The notes: a model not told the origin generated them from the sequence alone. A stretch of 64,000 nt of DNA from Microbacterium sp. 4R-513 (GCF_011046485.1 NZ_CP049256.1:2418001-2482000), one strand, 5' to 3'; numbered from the stretch's first letter, positions 42,771 to 51,508 are shown. Translations and numbers: made by a program.

Positions 42771-43373
42771 TCAGGACGCCGGGTACGCGCGCTCCGTGAG
42801 GAGCGTCGCGAGATGCGCCGCGTTCCGGGCGAGCGTCGCCGTCGTGGTGGCCACCTTCTCGGGCGTCGAGGGCAGATCCTTGTAGTCGGTCGTCTGCATC
42901 GCCTCGCCGTTCCAGTAGACGCCGCCCTGAGAGGGGATGCTGAACCCGACGTCGTTGAGTCCCTGGAAGAGGTCCGCGATGATCGCGTGAGCGCCGTCCT
43001 CGTTCCCGACGACGACGGTCACCGCGACTTTGGTCGCCAGGATCGGCCGGCCCTCATCATCCGTCTCGGACAGATCCGCGTCGAGTCGTTCCAGGACCCG
43101 CTGGGCGACGCTCGACATGTGGCCCATCCATGTCGGAGTGGCGAGGACGAGAATGTCGGCCGCCAGGATGCGCTCGCGGATGCGGGGCCACTCGTCGCCG
43201 TCGCCCATGTCGTGCTCGACGCCGGGCTTGACGTCGTAGTCCACGACGCGCAGCTGCTCGCCGGTCACGTCGTGCTCGGCCAGGGCGTCGAGGACCTGCT
43301 GCGCGAGAAGCTGCGAGCTGGACGCCGCGGGGGAGGGCTTGAGGGTGCAGTTGAGTGCGAGCGCCGTGACCAT
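42771..43373 (-). CDS. Flavodoxin-like NAD(P)H-dependent oxidoreductase
   Basis: A 200-residue FMN-binding protein. ALNCTLKPSPAASSSQLLAQ binds the FMN phosphate, and ILVLATPTWMGHMSSVAQRVLERLD is the central flavodoxin segment. Members reduce quinones, azo or other electrophiles. AAAGG precedes the ATG at 43373. It lies back to back with the DUF427 gene and convergent with the disulfide oxidoreductase. Confidence 0.83.
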   Translation of the reverse strand: MVTALALNCTLKPSPAASSSQLLAQQVLDALAEHDVTGEQLRVVDYDVKPGVEHDMGDGDEWPRIRERILAADILVLATPTWMGHMSSVAQRVLERLDADLSETDDEGRPILATKVAVTVVVGNEDGAHAIIADLFQGLNDVGFSIPSQGGVYWNGEAMQTTDYKDLPSTPEKVATTTATLARNAAHLATLLTERAYPAS

Positions 43374-43474
43374 GGGATGCCTTTCGTCGGGGTGTGCTCG
43401 CAGAGTACGGCGGCCGTGCGTCGAGCCCCGGGGGTTGACAGACCGCTCCCGACCCTCGCCGCTCCGGGCGGATC

Positions 43475-43486
43475 TACGCTGGAGCC
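43475..43486 (+). promoter_or_regulatory. -10 box for the DUF427 gene
   Basis: TACGCT (43475-43480), then GGAGCC and ATG at 43487. TTGACA at 43435-43440 is too far upstream (34 bp) to be its -35. Confidence 0.5.
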
Positions 43487-43987
43487 ATGCGTCACCCGAC
43501 TCCCGACCCCGTGGCCCCCGGACAGGAATCGGTCTGGGACTACCCGCGGCCTCCCCGTGTCGAACGCGTCGACCGACGCGTCGTCGTCCGGCTGGGCGGC
43601 GCCGACATCGTCGACACGACGGACGTCGTGCGCGTGCTCGAGACGAGTCATCCCCCGGTCTACTACCTGCCGCTCTCGGCGTTCGCGCCGGGATCGATCG
43701 TGCCCGCCGCGGGAGGGTCGTACTGCGAGTTCAAGGGCAGTGCGCGGTACTTCGACGTGATCGGCGGGGGTGGCGCGACGGCATCCCGGGCCGCGTGGAA
43801 CTACCCGTCGCCTCAGCCGGGGTTCGAAGCGCTCGCCGACCGTGTCGCTCTGTACGCCGGTCCCATGGACGAGGTGACGGTGGACGGCGAGGTCGTCGTG
43901 CCGCAGCCCGGCGGCTTCTACGGCGGATGGATCACCTCGGCGATCGCGGGTCCCTTCAAGGGCGGGCCGGGCTCGTTCGGCTGGTGA
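43487..43987 (+). CDS. DUF427 domain protein
   Basis: A 166-residue protein matching DUF427: ESVWDYPRPPRVERVDRRVVV, ADTTDVVRVLETSHPPVYYLP-like (the SHPP block), SYCEFKGSARYFDV and AAWNYPSPQPGFEALADRVALY. Fungal and bacterial members are small soluble proteins with a beta-rich fold and no established reaction. The WNYP and CEFKG motifs are intact. It is followed by a strong hairpin shared with the convergent msr operon. Confidence 0.88.
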   Translation: MRHPTPDPVAPGQESVWDYPRPPRVERVDRRVVVRLGGADIVDTTDVVRVLETSHPPVYYLPLSAFAPGSIVPAAGGSYCEFKGSARYFDVIGGGGATASRAAWNYPSPQPGFEALADRVALYAGPMDEVTVDGEVVVPQPGGFYGGWITSAIAGPFKGGPGSFGW

Positions 43988-44009
43988 CCCTCGGAGCGAC
44001 CGGTCCCAG

Positions 44010-44053
44010 GACGACGGATGCCGCGACCCGTCGGGGCCGCGGCATCCGTCGTC
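44010..44053. terminator. Bidirectional terminator between DUF427 and msrA
   Basis: GACGACGGATGCCGCG (44010-44025) and CGCGGCATCCGTCGTC (44038-44053) are perfect 16-bp arms with a 12-nt loop. Confidence 0.72.
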
Positions 44054-44062
44054 ATGAGTCCG

Positions 44063-44623
44063 TTACGCCGTGGCGCCGGCCTCGCTCCGCTTGGGCAGCA
44101 CCCATCCCGCGCGCGGGAAGTGGCAGGTGTAGCCGTTGGGGTACTTGATCAGGTAGTCCTGGTGCTCGGGCTCGGCCTCCCAGAACGGCCCGGCGGGCTC
44201 GATCGTGGTGACGGCCTTGCCCGGCCAGAGACCGGACGCGTCGACGTCGGCGATCGTGTCGCGGGCGACCCGCTCCTGCTCGGGCGAGAGCGGGAAGATC
44301 GCCGAGCGGTAGCTCGAGCCGATGTCGTTTCCCTGGCGGTTCAGGGTCGACGGGTCGTGGATCTGGAAGAAGAACGCCAGGATGTCGCGGTACGACGTCG
44401 CGCTCGGGTCGAACACGATCTCGACGGCCTCAGCGTGGCCGGGGTGGTTGCGGTACGTCGCGTGGTCGTTCCGGCCGCCGGTGTAGCCGACGCGGGTCGA
44501 GAGCACGCCGGGCTGGCGGCGGATGAGGTCCTCCATGCCCCAGAAGCAGCCGCCGGCGAGGACCGCCGTCTCGGTGCCGGGGTTCTGGGTGACGGTGCCG
44601 GGGTCGCTGGGTCCGCTGGTCAT
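44063..44623 (-). CDS. msrA: Peptide methionine sulfoxide reductase MsrA
   Basis: A 186-residue enzyme reducing the S-epimer of methionine sulfoxide. [20 protein letters not shown] holds the catalytic Cys; [23 protein letters not shown] and [24 protein letters not shown] (in segments) follow. There is one further cysteine ([10 protein letters not shown]), a candidate resolving residue. It overlaps msrB (ATGA) as the second gene of an operon, so both epimers are repaired together. Cytoplasmic. Confidence 0.93.
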   Translation of the reverse strand: MTSGPSDPGTVTQNPGTETAVLAGGCFWGMEDLIRRQPGVLSTRVGYTGGRNDHATYRNHPGHAEAVEIVFDPSATSYRDILAFFFQIHDPSTLNRQGNDIGSSYRSAIFPLSPEQERVARDTIADVDASGLWPGKAVTTIEPAGPFWEAEPEHQDYLIKYPNGYTCHFPRAGWVLPKRSEAGATA

Positions 44624-45111
44624 GATGCGTTCTCCGTTTCGGTTGCAGGGCCTGTCGAAGTGGGTGTGTCGAAGAGCGTGCGGTACTCGCCGTAGCCCTG
44701 CTCATCGAGCTCGGCGACGGGGATGAACCGCAGCGAGGCCGAGTTCATGCAGTATCTCAGGCCTCCGGCATCCCGTGGGCCGTCGTGGAAGACGTGGCCC
44801 AGGTGGCTGTCGGCGCCCGACGAGCGCACCTCGGTGCGCGGGACGATCATCTTCCAGTCCGTCTTCGTCGAGACGGCGTCCCTCTCGATCGGCCGCGTGA
44901 AGCTCGGCCATCCGGTGCCACTGTCGTACTTGTCGTTCGACGAGAACAGCGGCTGGCCGGACACGACATCCACGTAGATGCCGTCGTCATGGTTGTTCCA
45001 GTACTCGTTGCGGAACGGCGGCTCGGTGCCGTCCTCCTGCGTCACGCGGTACTGGGTGTCGGTGAGGCGACTCAGCGCCTCCGGGGTTCTGCGGTAGTCG
45101 TGGTTCCCCAC
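44620..45111 (-). CDS. msrB: Peptide methionine sulfoxide reductase MsrB
   Basis: A 163-residue enzyme reducing the R-epimer. [15 protein letters not shown] and [11 protein letters not shown] (catalytic Cys) are diagnostic. The two CxxC zinc pairs of many MsrB proteins are absent (the first pair position reads VVSGQPLF), so this is a zinc-free form. GTG at 45111 is preceded by a strong AGGAGG-type site. First gene of msrBA; thioredoxin recycling is expected. Confidence 0.93.
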   Translation of the reverse strand: MGNHDYRRTPEALSRLTDTQYRVTQEDGTEPPFRNEYWNNHDDGIYVDVVSGQPLFSSNDKYDSGTGWPSFTRPIERDAVSTKTDWKMIVPRTEVRSSGADSHLGHVFHDGPRDAGGLRYCMNSASLRFIPVAELDEQGYGEYRTLFDTPTSTGPATETENAS

Positions 45112-45216
45112 GGTCTCCTCCTTCGTGCGACGTCGCTGGCTGCGGCGTCACTGAAGAGAACGGATGCCCCGGCGGTTTTGGTCCCGCGAAGCTGGGAGCG
45201 GGCCGTGAGTTCTCGG

Positions 45217-45576
45217 CTACTCGCTCCCGGGGTAGTCCCCGACGGGTCGCTTGACCACGGTCAGGAGCACGGCGGCGTCCTCGAGGGCGTCGAGCCGATG
45301 GCGCCGGGGCGGAATGGCGATGTGATCGCCGGATGCCCCGTCCCAGGCCTCGTCGTCGGCGACCAGGCGCACCCGGCCGCTGAGGACCTGGAGCGTCGCC
45401 TCGCCCGGGCTCTCGTGCTCGCCCAGCTGCTCCCCTCCTCGCAGCGCGATCACCGTCTGGCGCAGGGCATGCTCGTGGTCGCCCGCGATCGTCCGGGCCG
45501 CGCGCCCGCTCGTGGCCGAGCGTGCGACGTCGAGCAGCTCGGCGACCAGCGCGGCCAGATTGTCCTCGTCGTACAT
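45217..45576 (-). CDS. Small cupin-fold protein
   Basis: A 119-residue single-domain cupin. Residues about 46-105 hold the two cupin motifs: GEQLGEHESPGEATLQVLSG and GDHIAIPPRRHRLDAL, with metal ligands reduced (one clear His per motif). The N-terminal helix (about 1-25) resembles anti-sigma or oxidative-stress cupins. Function unknown. It lies between msrB and a kinase gene on the same strand, but gaps of 100 and 63 bases leave operon membership open. Confidence 0.78.
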   Translation of the reverse strand: MYDEDNLAALVAELLDVARSATSGRAARTIAGDHEHALRQTVIALRGGEQLGEHESPGEATLQVLSGRVRLVADDEAWDGASGDHIAIPPRRHRLDALEDAAVLLTVVKRPVGDYPGSE

Positions 45577-45639
45577 GGGTCTCCCGTCCCCGTCGGATGG
45601 GTGTGGGGTCAGGGTACGCCCGACCCGGTGCCGCCGCTG

Positions 45640-47493
45640 TCACAGCTCGACGCTGCTGAGCACATCCGTCTCGGCGATCTTCAGCACACCGCCCTCGTCG
45701 ACGAGTGTGTAGGCCGTCACCTCCTGCACGACGCGCCCGTCGCTGAACGTATAGGTGACGGTCGCCTGCCCTTGCGCCGGTCCGGATGCGGTGACATCGG
45801 CGACGGACACGGCCGTCACACCGGACCAGAACGCCTCGTAGCCGCCCCGGCCGCCGGCGTGGTTCTCCTGGTAGTCGGCCGTCATGAGCGGCCAGGCCGT
45901 ATCGCGCTGTGCCGGCATGAGCGCGTAGTACCCGGTGATCGAGTCGACCACGCGCTCCTCCGGCGTCTGCGGCGGGGGCGCGGCGGGCTGCGTGGGCGTG
46001 GCCTCGACGGTGGACGCGCTCGGTGCGGGCGCGGGCGACTCCGGCTCGGGCGTCTCGGTCGCCGACGTCGCCGAGGACGGCGTCGCGGCCGCGGACCGCG
46101 TCGGCTCGGCGTCGCCGACGCCGTTCTGACGCAGCGGATCCGTCAGGACCCATGCCCCGACGCCGAGGGCGATGAGAAGGATCAGGATGCCGAGCCCCAC
46201 GCCGAGTCGCCGTCGGCGTCGACGGGTCGTCGGAGCCGGTTCGGGGGTCGCGGCAGCCGGCGGAAGGTCCGCTGCACGGACCTCGGGGGCGACCGCGGCG
46301 GCCCTCCCGAGCGGCTCCGTCGCGGCGGTGGGGGCCTCGTACCGCGTCGGCTGATCGACGCGCAGCGTCTCGGCGGTCGGCTCCGGCGCCACCGCGGTGG
46401 GGGCGGTGCGCGGCGTGAAGACGATCGTGGCGGGCGTGGCCGGGCCGCCGACTCGGGGATCGGCCGGCGTCTGCTCCTCGGCGGCGGGCGAGGTCGCATC
46501 CTCCGGTGGGACGTCCGTCGAGGCATCCTCGATGGGCTGCGCCGAGGCATCCTCGAGGGGCTCCGGCGCGGAATCCTCGATCCGCTCCAGCGAGGCATCC
46601 TCGATGCGCTCCGTCGTCCAGTCCTCGGGAAGCGGGGCGGTCGACGCAAGGACGACGGCGGGGATCTCGACCGCACCCTGCTGCATGCCGTTCAGCGACT
46701 CGACGACGGCGGTCATGCTGGGCCGTCGCTTCGGCTGGGTCGCGAGCATCTGCCGCAGGAGCGGGGTCAGCGGGCCGGCATGCTTCGGCGCCGGGTAGCC
46801 GCCACGAGCGACCTTGTGCAGGAGGGCGATCGCGTTGTTCTCCGAGCCGAACGGCGGTTCTCCCTCGGTCATCGCGTACAGGGTGGATCCGAGCGAGAAG
46901 ACATCGGAGGCGAAGCTCATCGGCAGCCCTCGCGCGGCTTCGGGGGCGAGGTACGCGGGCGTGCCGTGGATCAGGCCGGTCGCCGTGATCGTGGTGTCGC
47001 CGAGAGCATGCGATATGCCGAAGTCGCTGATCATCGCCGAGCCGTCGGCGCCGATGAGGATGTTGCCGGGCTTGACGTCGCGATGCACGATCCTCAGCTT
47101 GTGCGCCGCGGCGAGGGCGGAGGCCACCTGCGCGCCGATCCGCGCCGTCTCGGCGGGGGTGAAGGTGCCGTGCTCGCGCAGCAGGACCGACAGCGGGGTC
47201 GATTCGATGAGCTGCATCACGATGCAGGGCTGGCCCTCATGCTCCACGACGTCGAAGACCGTGACGGCATGCGGATGGTGGAGACCCGCCGTGATCCGCG
47301 CCTCCCGCAGCGCGCGGTCCGTCGCCGTCTGACGCTCCTGGTCGGTCAGCTCCGGCTGGGTGCGCAGCATCTTCAGCGCCACGGTGCGGTGGAGTCGCTC
47401 GTCCCACGCCTCCCAGACGACTCCCATTCCGCCCGCGCCTAGGAGCCTGACCAGCCGGTAGCGGTCAGCGACGAGGGCGGGTGGAGTGCTCAT
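45640..47493 (-). CDS. PknB-type Ser/Thr protein kinase with extracellular domain
   Basis: A 617-residue membrane kinase. Residues 11-275 form the kinase: GAGGMGVV (19-26), Lys41 in VALK, IVHRDVKPGNIL, SDFG and GTPAYLAPEAA. A Pro/Ala/Glu-rich linker (about 285-425) contains four octapeptide repeats (xRIEDAS-like). TM is at about 432-452 after RRRRRR. The outside part is a Ser/Thr/Pro stalk and a terminal domain (about 520-617, NTF2-like: DSITGYYALMP..., YTLVDEGGVLKI). No PASTA repeats, so it is not the cell-division PknB. Signal unknown. Confidence 0.9.
   Translation of the reverse strand: MSTPPALVADRYRLVRLLGAGGMGVVWEAWDERLHRTVALKMLRTQPELTDQERQTATDRALREARITAGLHHPHAVTVFDVVEHEGQPCIVMQLIESTPLSVLLREHGTFTPAETARIGAQVASALAAAHKLRIVHRDVKPGNILIGADGSAMISDFGISHALGDTTITATGLIHGTPAYLAPEAARGLPMSFASDVFSLGSTLYAMTEGEPPFGSENNAIALLHKVARGGYPAPKHAGPLTPLLRQMLATQPKRRPSMTAVVESLNGMQQGAVEIPAVVLASTAPLPEDWTTERIEDASLERIEDSAPEPLEDASAQPIEDASTDVPPEDATSPAAEEQTPADPRVGGPATPATIVFTPRTAPTAVAPEPTAETLRVDQPTRYEAPTAATEPLGRAAAVAPEVRAADLPPAAATPEPAPTTRRRRRRLGVGLGILILLIALGVGAWVLTDPLRQNGVGDAEPTRSAAATPSSATSATETPEPESPAPAPSASTVEATPTQPAAPPPQTPEERVVDSITGYYALMPAQRDTAWPLMTADYQENHAGGRGGYEAFWSGVTAVSVADVTASGPAQGQATVTYTFSDGRVVQEVTAYTLVDEGGVLKIAETDVLSSVEL
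46520..46615 (-). repeat. Four 24-bp repeats in the kinase linker
   Basis: Units start at 46520, 46544, 46568 and 46592 (plus-strand coordinates) and share GAGGCATCCTCGA or close variants. Each encodes one xxxIEDAS octapeptide and three of the four contain the GGCATCC word. Confidence 0.75.
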
Positions 47494-47633
47494 TCGGGGG
47501 GTACCGCTCCTTCACGTTCTCACGATGCTCCCGTGCCCCGCGGACCGGCATGAGGGGGTTGCAACGCGTGCGCGCGTGTGGAAGGGAGCCGTTCGAGCGC
47601 CCTCCGGCGCCCGCGCCGGGCGAGAATCGGGGG

Positions 47634-48102
47634 ATGGCTGCAGCATCCGCTCCCCCCCGGACCCGGCGAGGGGCTCATCTTGGGCTGGAATCCCGGGCTG
47701 TGGGACGAGTGGCCCGGCGGATACGCGGCCGTCGTGCGCAGCGTCGCGGGCGGGACTCCCTTCGTTATGCAATGGTCGGTCGGCGCTCGCCGCGAGGCGG
47801 AGCCGGGGACGGATGCCTGGCTGCTGAGGCAGGGCGGTTCCCACGGCATCATCGGCCACGGCGTCGTGCTGACACGGCCGTACGAAGACGTCCATTTCAC
47901 GGATCCGCGGCGCACGGCGATGTTCGTGGAGGTCTCCTTCGACTCGATGGTCGTGGAGGACGACCGGCTTCCGCGCGACGTGCTGGAGGTCGTCGTGCCG
48001 GAAGTGGCGTGGCGCTTCCAGTTCCGCTCGGGCAATCGCGTCGGGCGGGAGCCGAACGAACGTCTCCACGACCTGTGGCGTCAGGTCACGAGCGGCGACT
48101 GA
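47634..48102 (+). pseudogene. EVE-domain protein, one-base frameshift near the start
   Basis: From GLILGWNPGLWDEW to LHDLWRQVTSGD the frame matches the EVE (PUA-like) domain seen alone or in front of HNH nucleases: AAVVRSVAGGTPFVMQWSVG, AWLLRQGGSHGIIGHG and TAMFVEVSFDSMV. The ATG at 47634, behind a GAGAAT -10-like box, is out of frame with it. Deleting one C from the C7 run 47652-47658 gives MAAASAPPGPGEGL and a protein of about 155 residues. EVE domains recognise modified bases. Ends one base before the convergent aminotransferase. Confidence 0.72.
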
Positions 48103-49278
48103 TCACCGCAGATCCGCTGCGACCTCGAGGATGTGAGGGAGAGCCCGCTCGATCATGTCCATCGTCGCCGTGAGCGAGATGCGGAAGTGGTGCGGCTGGT
48201 CGAAGAGCTTTCCCGGCATGAGGTGCACCCCTCGCTGGGCGAGCGCGTCGCAGAAGGCGTGTCCGTCGCCTCCGGGTGCGCGCCCCCAGAGATAGAAGGT
48301 CCCCTCCGGGCGGGTGACCTCGAAGCCCGCGCCGCTGAGGGCGCCGTAGAGCCGATCGCGCTTGCGTGTCAGCTCGGCCAGGTCGAGCGAGACCGTCTCG
48401 AGGGCGGGTACGGCGTACTGCATGATCGCGTCCGGGAAGCCCCAGCCGATCGCGAGCCCGATCGGCATGAGGGCCGCCTGCAGCTCGGCGCGCTCGGCTG
48501 CCGGCAGCATCGGCGAGAGCGCGAGGTATCCGAGGCGCTGTCCCGGCGCGAGCATGACCTTCGCATAGCTGTAGTCGATCACCGTGGACGCGTAAGAGCC
48601 CGCCGGACTCGCGAACTCGATCCCGTCGAAGCGGATCCGTCGATACGGTTCGTCCGACAGCAGCCAGATCCGGCGGCCGTTCGCCTGCGATGCCCCTTCG
48701 AGCACGTCGGCCAGAGCATCCCACGCGGCCTTCGGGTACACCCGGCCCGTCGGATTGGCGGGCGAGTTGACCACGACCATGCGCGTTCGCGGCGTGAGAA
48801 CCCGGGCGATGGCCTCGACATCCAGTTCGAAGCTCCCGTCGGCGAGCGGTGCACGGACCGGGACGAGATTCGCGGCGTGAAGCATCGGCTCGTAGCAGAA
48901 CCACCCCGGGACGGGGATGACGACCTCGTCGCCTGCGTCCGCGAGAAGCGCGAAAGCGAGCGAGATCGCGCCGAACGCGCCCTGCGTCATCGCGATGTCC
49001 TCCGGCTCGAAGGCGAGGCCCAGCTCCGCGCGCAGCCCCGCCGCGACCGCCTCCTGGGCCTCCCGCTCGCTCGTCTTGTACGCGAACCAGTCCACCGACC
49101 GGGGCTCGATCTGCGTGCGGATCGCCGCCGAGAGCCCCGGCAGCGGGAACTCGTGCGGATTCCCGAAAGTGAAGTCCAAGGCATCCGGATCGTCCGTCAG
49201 CGCCTGCACGCGCGCGAGGAAGTTCGTCACGATGTCGACCGACGCTTTGGCCTCGGTCGCGCGCGTGGACATCACCAT
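48103..49278 (-). CDS. Class I/II pyridoxal-phosphate aminotransferase
   Basis: A 391-residue fold-type I enzyme. VNSPANPTGRVY and LLSDEPYRRI contact PLP, SYAKVMLAPGQRLGYL holds the Schiff-base lysine, and the arginine in HHFRISLTATMD binds the substrate carboxylate. The substrate (aspartate, aromatic or other) is not resolved. ATG at 49278 has GAGGGTG at the right distance; the ATG at 49272 is an alternative. Convergent with the EVE gene without any gap. Confidence 0.87.
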   Translation of the reverse strand: MVMSTRATEAKASVDIVTNFLARVQALTDDPDALDFTFGNPHEFPLPGLSAAIRTQIEPRSVDWFAYKTSEREAQEAVAAGLRAELGLAFEPEDIAMTQGAFGAISLAFALLADAGDEVVIPVPGWFCYEPMLHAANLVPVRAPLADGSFELDVEAIARVLTPRTRMVVVNSPANPTGRVYPKAAWDALADVLEGASQANGRRIWLLSDEPYRRIRFDGIEFASPAGSYASTVIDYSYAKVMLAPGQRLGYLALSPMLPAAERAELQAALMPIGLAIGWGFPDAIMQYAVPALETVSLDLAELTRKRDRLYGALSGAGFEVTRPEGTFYLWGRAPGGDGHAFCDALAQRGVHLMPGKLFDQPHHFRISLTATMDMIERALPHILEVAADLR

Positions 49279-49418
49279 GGCAATCACCCTCGTCCCCAAA
49301 CACGATGGCAAGCGATGCGGTCAGGATCCCAGCGGCGAGGGCGGCCGTCAATGGCATCGGTGGTGGCGTCCGCGAACCGGGGGTGGTCCGCCGGCCCGGC
49401 GATCGCACGGCGCGAGCG

Positions 49419-49454
49419 GAAGGGGGACGGATGCCGAAGCATCCGTCCCCCTTC
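49419..49454. terminator. Terminator between the lytic protein and aminotransferase genes
   Basis: GAAGGGGGACGGATGC (49419-49434) pairs perfectly with GCATCCGTCCCCCTTC (49439-49454), tetraloop CGAA. It lies 37 bases after the lytic-protein stop on the minus strand. Confidence 0.72.
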
Positions 49455-49490
49455 GAGGTCTGGCGAGAAGACGAGATCTCGCGAGAAGGC

Positions 49491-50510
49491 TCAGTACCAG
49501 CCGGTCGACTGGGAGTGGCTCCACGCGCCGCACGGAGTGCCGTAGCGGCCCTGGACGTACCCGAGACCCCACAGCACCTGAGTCGCGGCGTTGGTCTGCC
49601 AGTCGGCCCCGGCCGAGCCCATCTTGCTGCCCGGGAGCGCCTGCGGGATGCCGTAGGCGCCGCTGCCGCGGTTGTAGGCCTGGTAGTTCCAGCCCGACTC
49701 CTTGTTCCAGAGCGCCACGAGGCAGCCGAACTGGTCGTCGCCCCAGCCGCGGCTCGCGAACTGCGAGTGCGCGAAGGCCTGCGCGCCGGCCGGGCTGTTG
49801 TCGCCGTTGCCGTTGCCAGAGGGGATCGGGGCGGTGGGGTACGACCCGGAGCGCGACGACGAGCCCGACGAGGTGCTCTTCGGTGCCGCGGCGGCCGCCG
49901 CGGCCTTCGCCTCGGCTTCGGCCTTGGCCTTGGCCTCCGCCTCCTGGCGCGCCTTCTCCTCGGCCTGGCGCTGGGCCTCGGCCGCGATAGCGGCGTCGAG
50001 GCTGCCGCGAAGGCTCGCGACCTCGTTGTTCGTCGCCGTGACCAGATCGGTCACGTTGTCGGTGACGTCGGGGAGCAGCGCATCGGGGAGGTGGTCGATC
50101 CCCGTCTCGAGCCGGTCGGCCGCCTGCTCCAGATCGGCGGTCTCGACCGTGGTGTCTGCGACGCCGACGTTGAGACCCGACGCCGCGATGTCGGAGGTGA
50201 TCGCCTGCGCTGCGGTGACGGCAGCAGCGGCGGCGGTCACGGCCTCCTGCGCGGTGCTTGTCGCCTCATCGGCGCCCGAGACGGTCGTCTTCGCGGCGGT
50301 CGGCGCCTGCTCCGTGTAAGAAGCGGGCACGAAGGCGACCGCGGATCCGGATGCCTCGGCATAGGACACGGGAACGGCGCCCGCGAATCCGACCATCGTG
50401 ATCACGCCGGCCGCGATCCCGGTTGCGACGATCGCGGGGCGCCGGCGAGCCCGGCGTTCGGTCAGTCGGCGAGTACGGCGGGCAGGGGCAGAGGACGTCT
50501 TCGAGCGCAT
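49491..50510 (-). CDS. Secreted lysozyme-like / transglycosylase protein
   Basis: A 339-residue secreted protein. A basic N-terminus is followed by a signal or anchor helix (about 28-46, AIVATGIAAGVITMVGFAGA). Residues about 75-210 are Ala-rich coiled coil (ending in AEEKARQEAEAKAKAEAEAK), then a Ser/Gly linker, and a C-terminal lysozyme-like domain (about 262-339; CLVALWNKESGWNYQAYN with catalytic Glu, GAYGIPQALPGSKM, TQVLWGLGYVQGRYG). It resembles aggregation-promoting-factor-type muralytic enzymes. 11-bp-spaced repeats upstream suggest MtrA-like control. Confidence 0.85.
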   Translation of the reverse strand: MRSKTSSAPARRTRRLTERRARRRPAIVATGIAAGVITMVGFAGAVPVSYAEASGSAVAFVPASYTEQAPTAAKTTVSGADEATSTAQEAVTAAAAAVTAAQAITSDIAASGLNVGVADTTVETADLEQAADRLETGIDHLPDALLPDVTDNVTDLVTATNNEVASLRGSLDAAIAAEAQRQAEEKARQEAEAKAKAEAEAKAAAAAAAPKSTSSGSSSRSGSYPTAPIPSGNGNGDNSPAGAQAFAHSQFASRGWGDDQFGCLVALWNKESGWNYQAYNRGSGAYGIPQALPGSKMGSAGADWQTNAATQVLWGLGYVQGRYGTPCGAWSHSQSTGWY

Positions 50511-50596
50511 GAATTCGGGTTTCGTGTCGGGAGTCCGCGCCGGCGTTTCGACGCATCGCGGCCGCTCTTGCGGACACAAAACCCTGATCCTGCACG

Positions 50597-50624
50597 CGTT
50601 TTCTGAGCGTTATCTGAGCGTTAC
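50597..50624 (-). promoter_or_regulatory. Three TAACG-type boxes with 11-bp period (candidate MtrA site)
   Basis: Read on the minus strand: GTAACG, five bases, ATAACG, five bases, AAAACG. The two inner spacers are both CTCAG, giving an 11-bp direct repeat about 90-115 bases upstream of the lytic-protein start. OmpR-family regulators such as MtrA bind direct repeats with this period and control cell-wall hydrolases in actinobacteria. Confidence 0.5.
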
Positions 50625-50703
50625 CTGCACAGACCGTCCTCGGACCCTGTTTCGAGGGCGCCTCCGGGCGGCGGATGCACCCGTCTCCGGCGCCCGCGAA
50701 AGC

Positions 50704-50762
50704 ACGGATGCCCCGGCCCCCGCGAGCTGCATCTGCACGCTGCGCGGGGCCGAGGCATCCGT
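50704..50762 (-). terminator. Terminator downstream of dps
   Basis: A 17-bp stem with one mismatch: ACGGATGCC-C-CGGCCCC (50704-50720) against GGGGCCG-A-GGCATCCGT (50746-50762). Lies 17 bases after the dps stop. Confidence 0.6.
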
Positions 50763-50779
50763 CGTCTGAGGGCGCTCCG

Positions 50780-51358
50780 TCAGCGCGCGGGCGTGCGGTT
50801 CTCGGCGCTCACCATCCAGGCGAACTGCTCCAGCGCCTCGAGGATCGCGTGCAGGATGTCGGCCGACGTGGGGTCTTCCTCGTCGACGTCGTCGTGCACC
50901 TCGCGGCACGTGCCGATGGCTGCTTCGAGACGCTCGGTGACGAGGTCGATCACCTCGGCCGTGTCGATCTCGCCCTGAGGGAACTCGGGGAGCGTCGTGG
51001 TCTCGGCGACCGTGTCGCTGCGGCCGTCGGGAAGGGCGTGCAGGGCTCGCATGCGCTCGGCGACGGTGTCGCTGAACGTGCGGGCGGCCTCGATGATCTC
51101 GTCCAGCTGGCGATGCGTGTCGCGGAAGTTCTTGCCGACGACGTTCCAGTGCGCCTGCTTGCCCTGGCTCGCGAGCTCGATGAGATCGACGAGCACACGC
51201 TGGAGGTTGTCGCTCAGGGCTTCCGAGGCCCGGAAGCCGCTCTCGGCGTTCTGCTCGTTCGTCAGCATCGCTCCGCTCTTCGCGGGGCGGCGGCGGTTCT
51301 TCGCCGCGGCGCCGCCGGACGACGAGGTCGAGCTCTTCTTTGTCGCGGTCTCACCCAT
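50780..51358 (-). CDS. dps: Dps-family DNA-protection ferritin
   Basis: A 192-residue Dps protein. The ferroxidase motif is in QGKQAHWNVVGKNFRDTHRQLDEI (split; His, Asp and Asp/Glu ligands). The N-terminal 30 residues are Lys/Arg/Ser-rich and suited to DNA binding; Dps from relatives forms dodecamers that store iron and shield DNA. TAGCGT at 51403-51398 is a -10 candidate. It stands alone with its own terminator. Confidence 0.9.
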   Translation of the reverse strand: MGETATKKSSTSSSGGAAAKNRRRPAKSGAMLTNEQNAESGFRASEALSDNLQRVLVDLIELASQGKQAHWNVVGKNFRDTHRQLDEIIEAARTFSDTVAERMRALHALPDGRSDTVAETTTLPEFPQGEIDTAEVIDLVTERLEAAIGTCREVHDDVDEEDPTSADILHAILEALEQFAWMVSAENRTPAR

Positions 51359-51508
51359 CTGTTCGCCTTTCTGCCTGATGTCCGTGGGGTTCCTTCGACG
51401 CTAGGACGAGTCGCCGTCCCGTGCCCCGGGATTGTGGCCCGACGGTGAGCGTGGTACGCGAGACGGGGGAGCGGATGCCGAGCCCGCCGTCGTGTCCCAC
51501 ATCCGGCG

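Noticed and set aside
43435..43480. TTGACA as -35 for the DUF427 promoter
   Set aside because: The distance to TACGCT is 34 bp, twice the usual spacer.
44063..45111. Methionine- or redox-type riboswitch upstream of msrBA
   Set aside because: The region upstream of 45111 is short and shows only a strong ribosome binding site.
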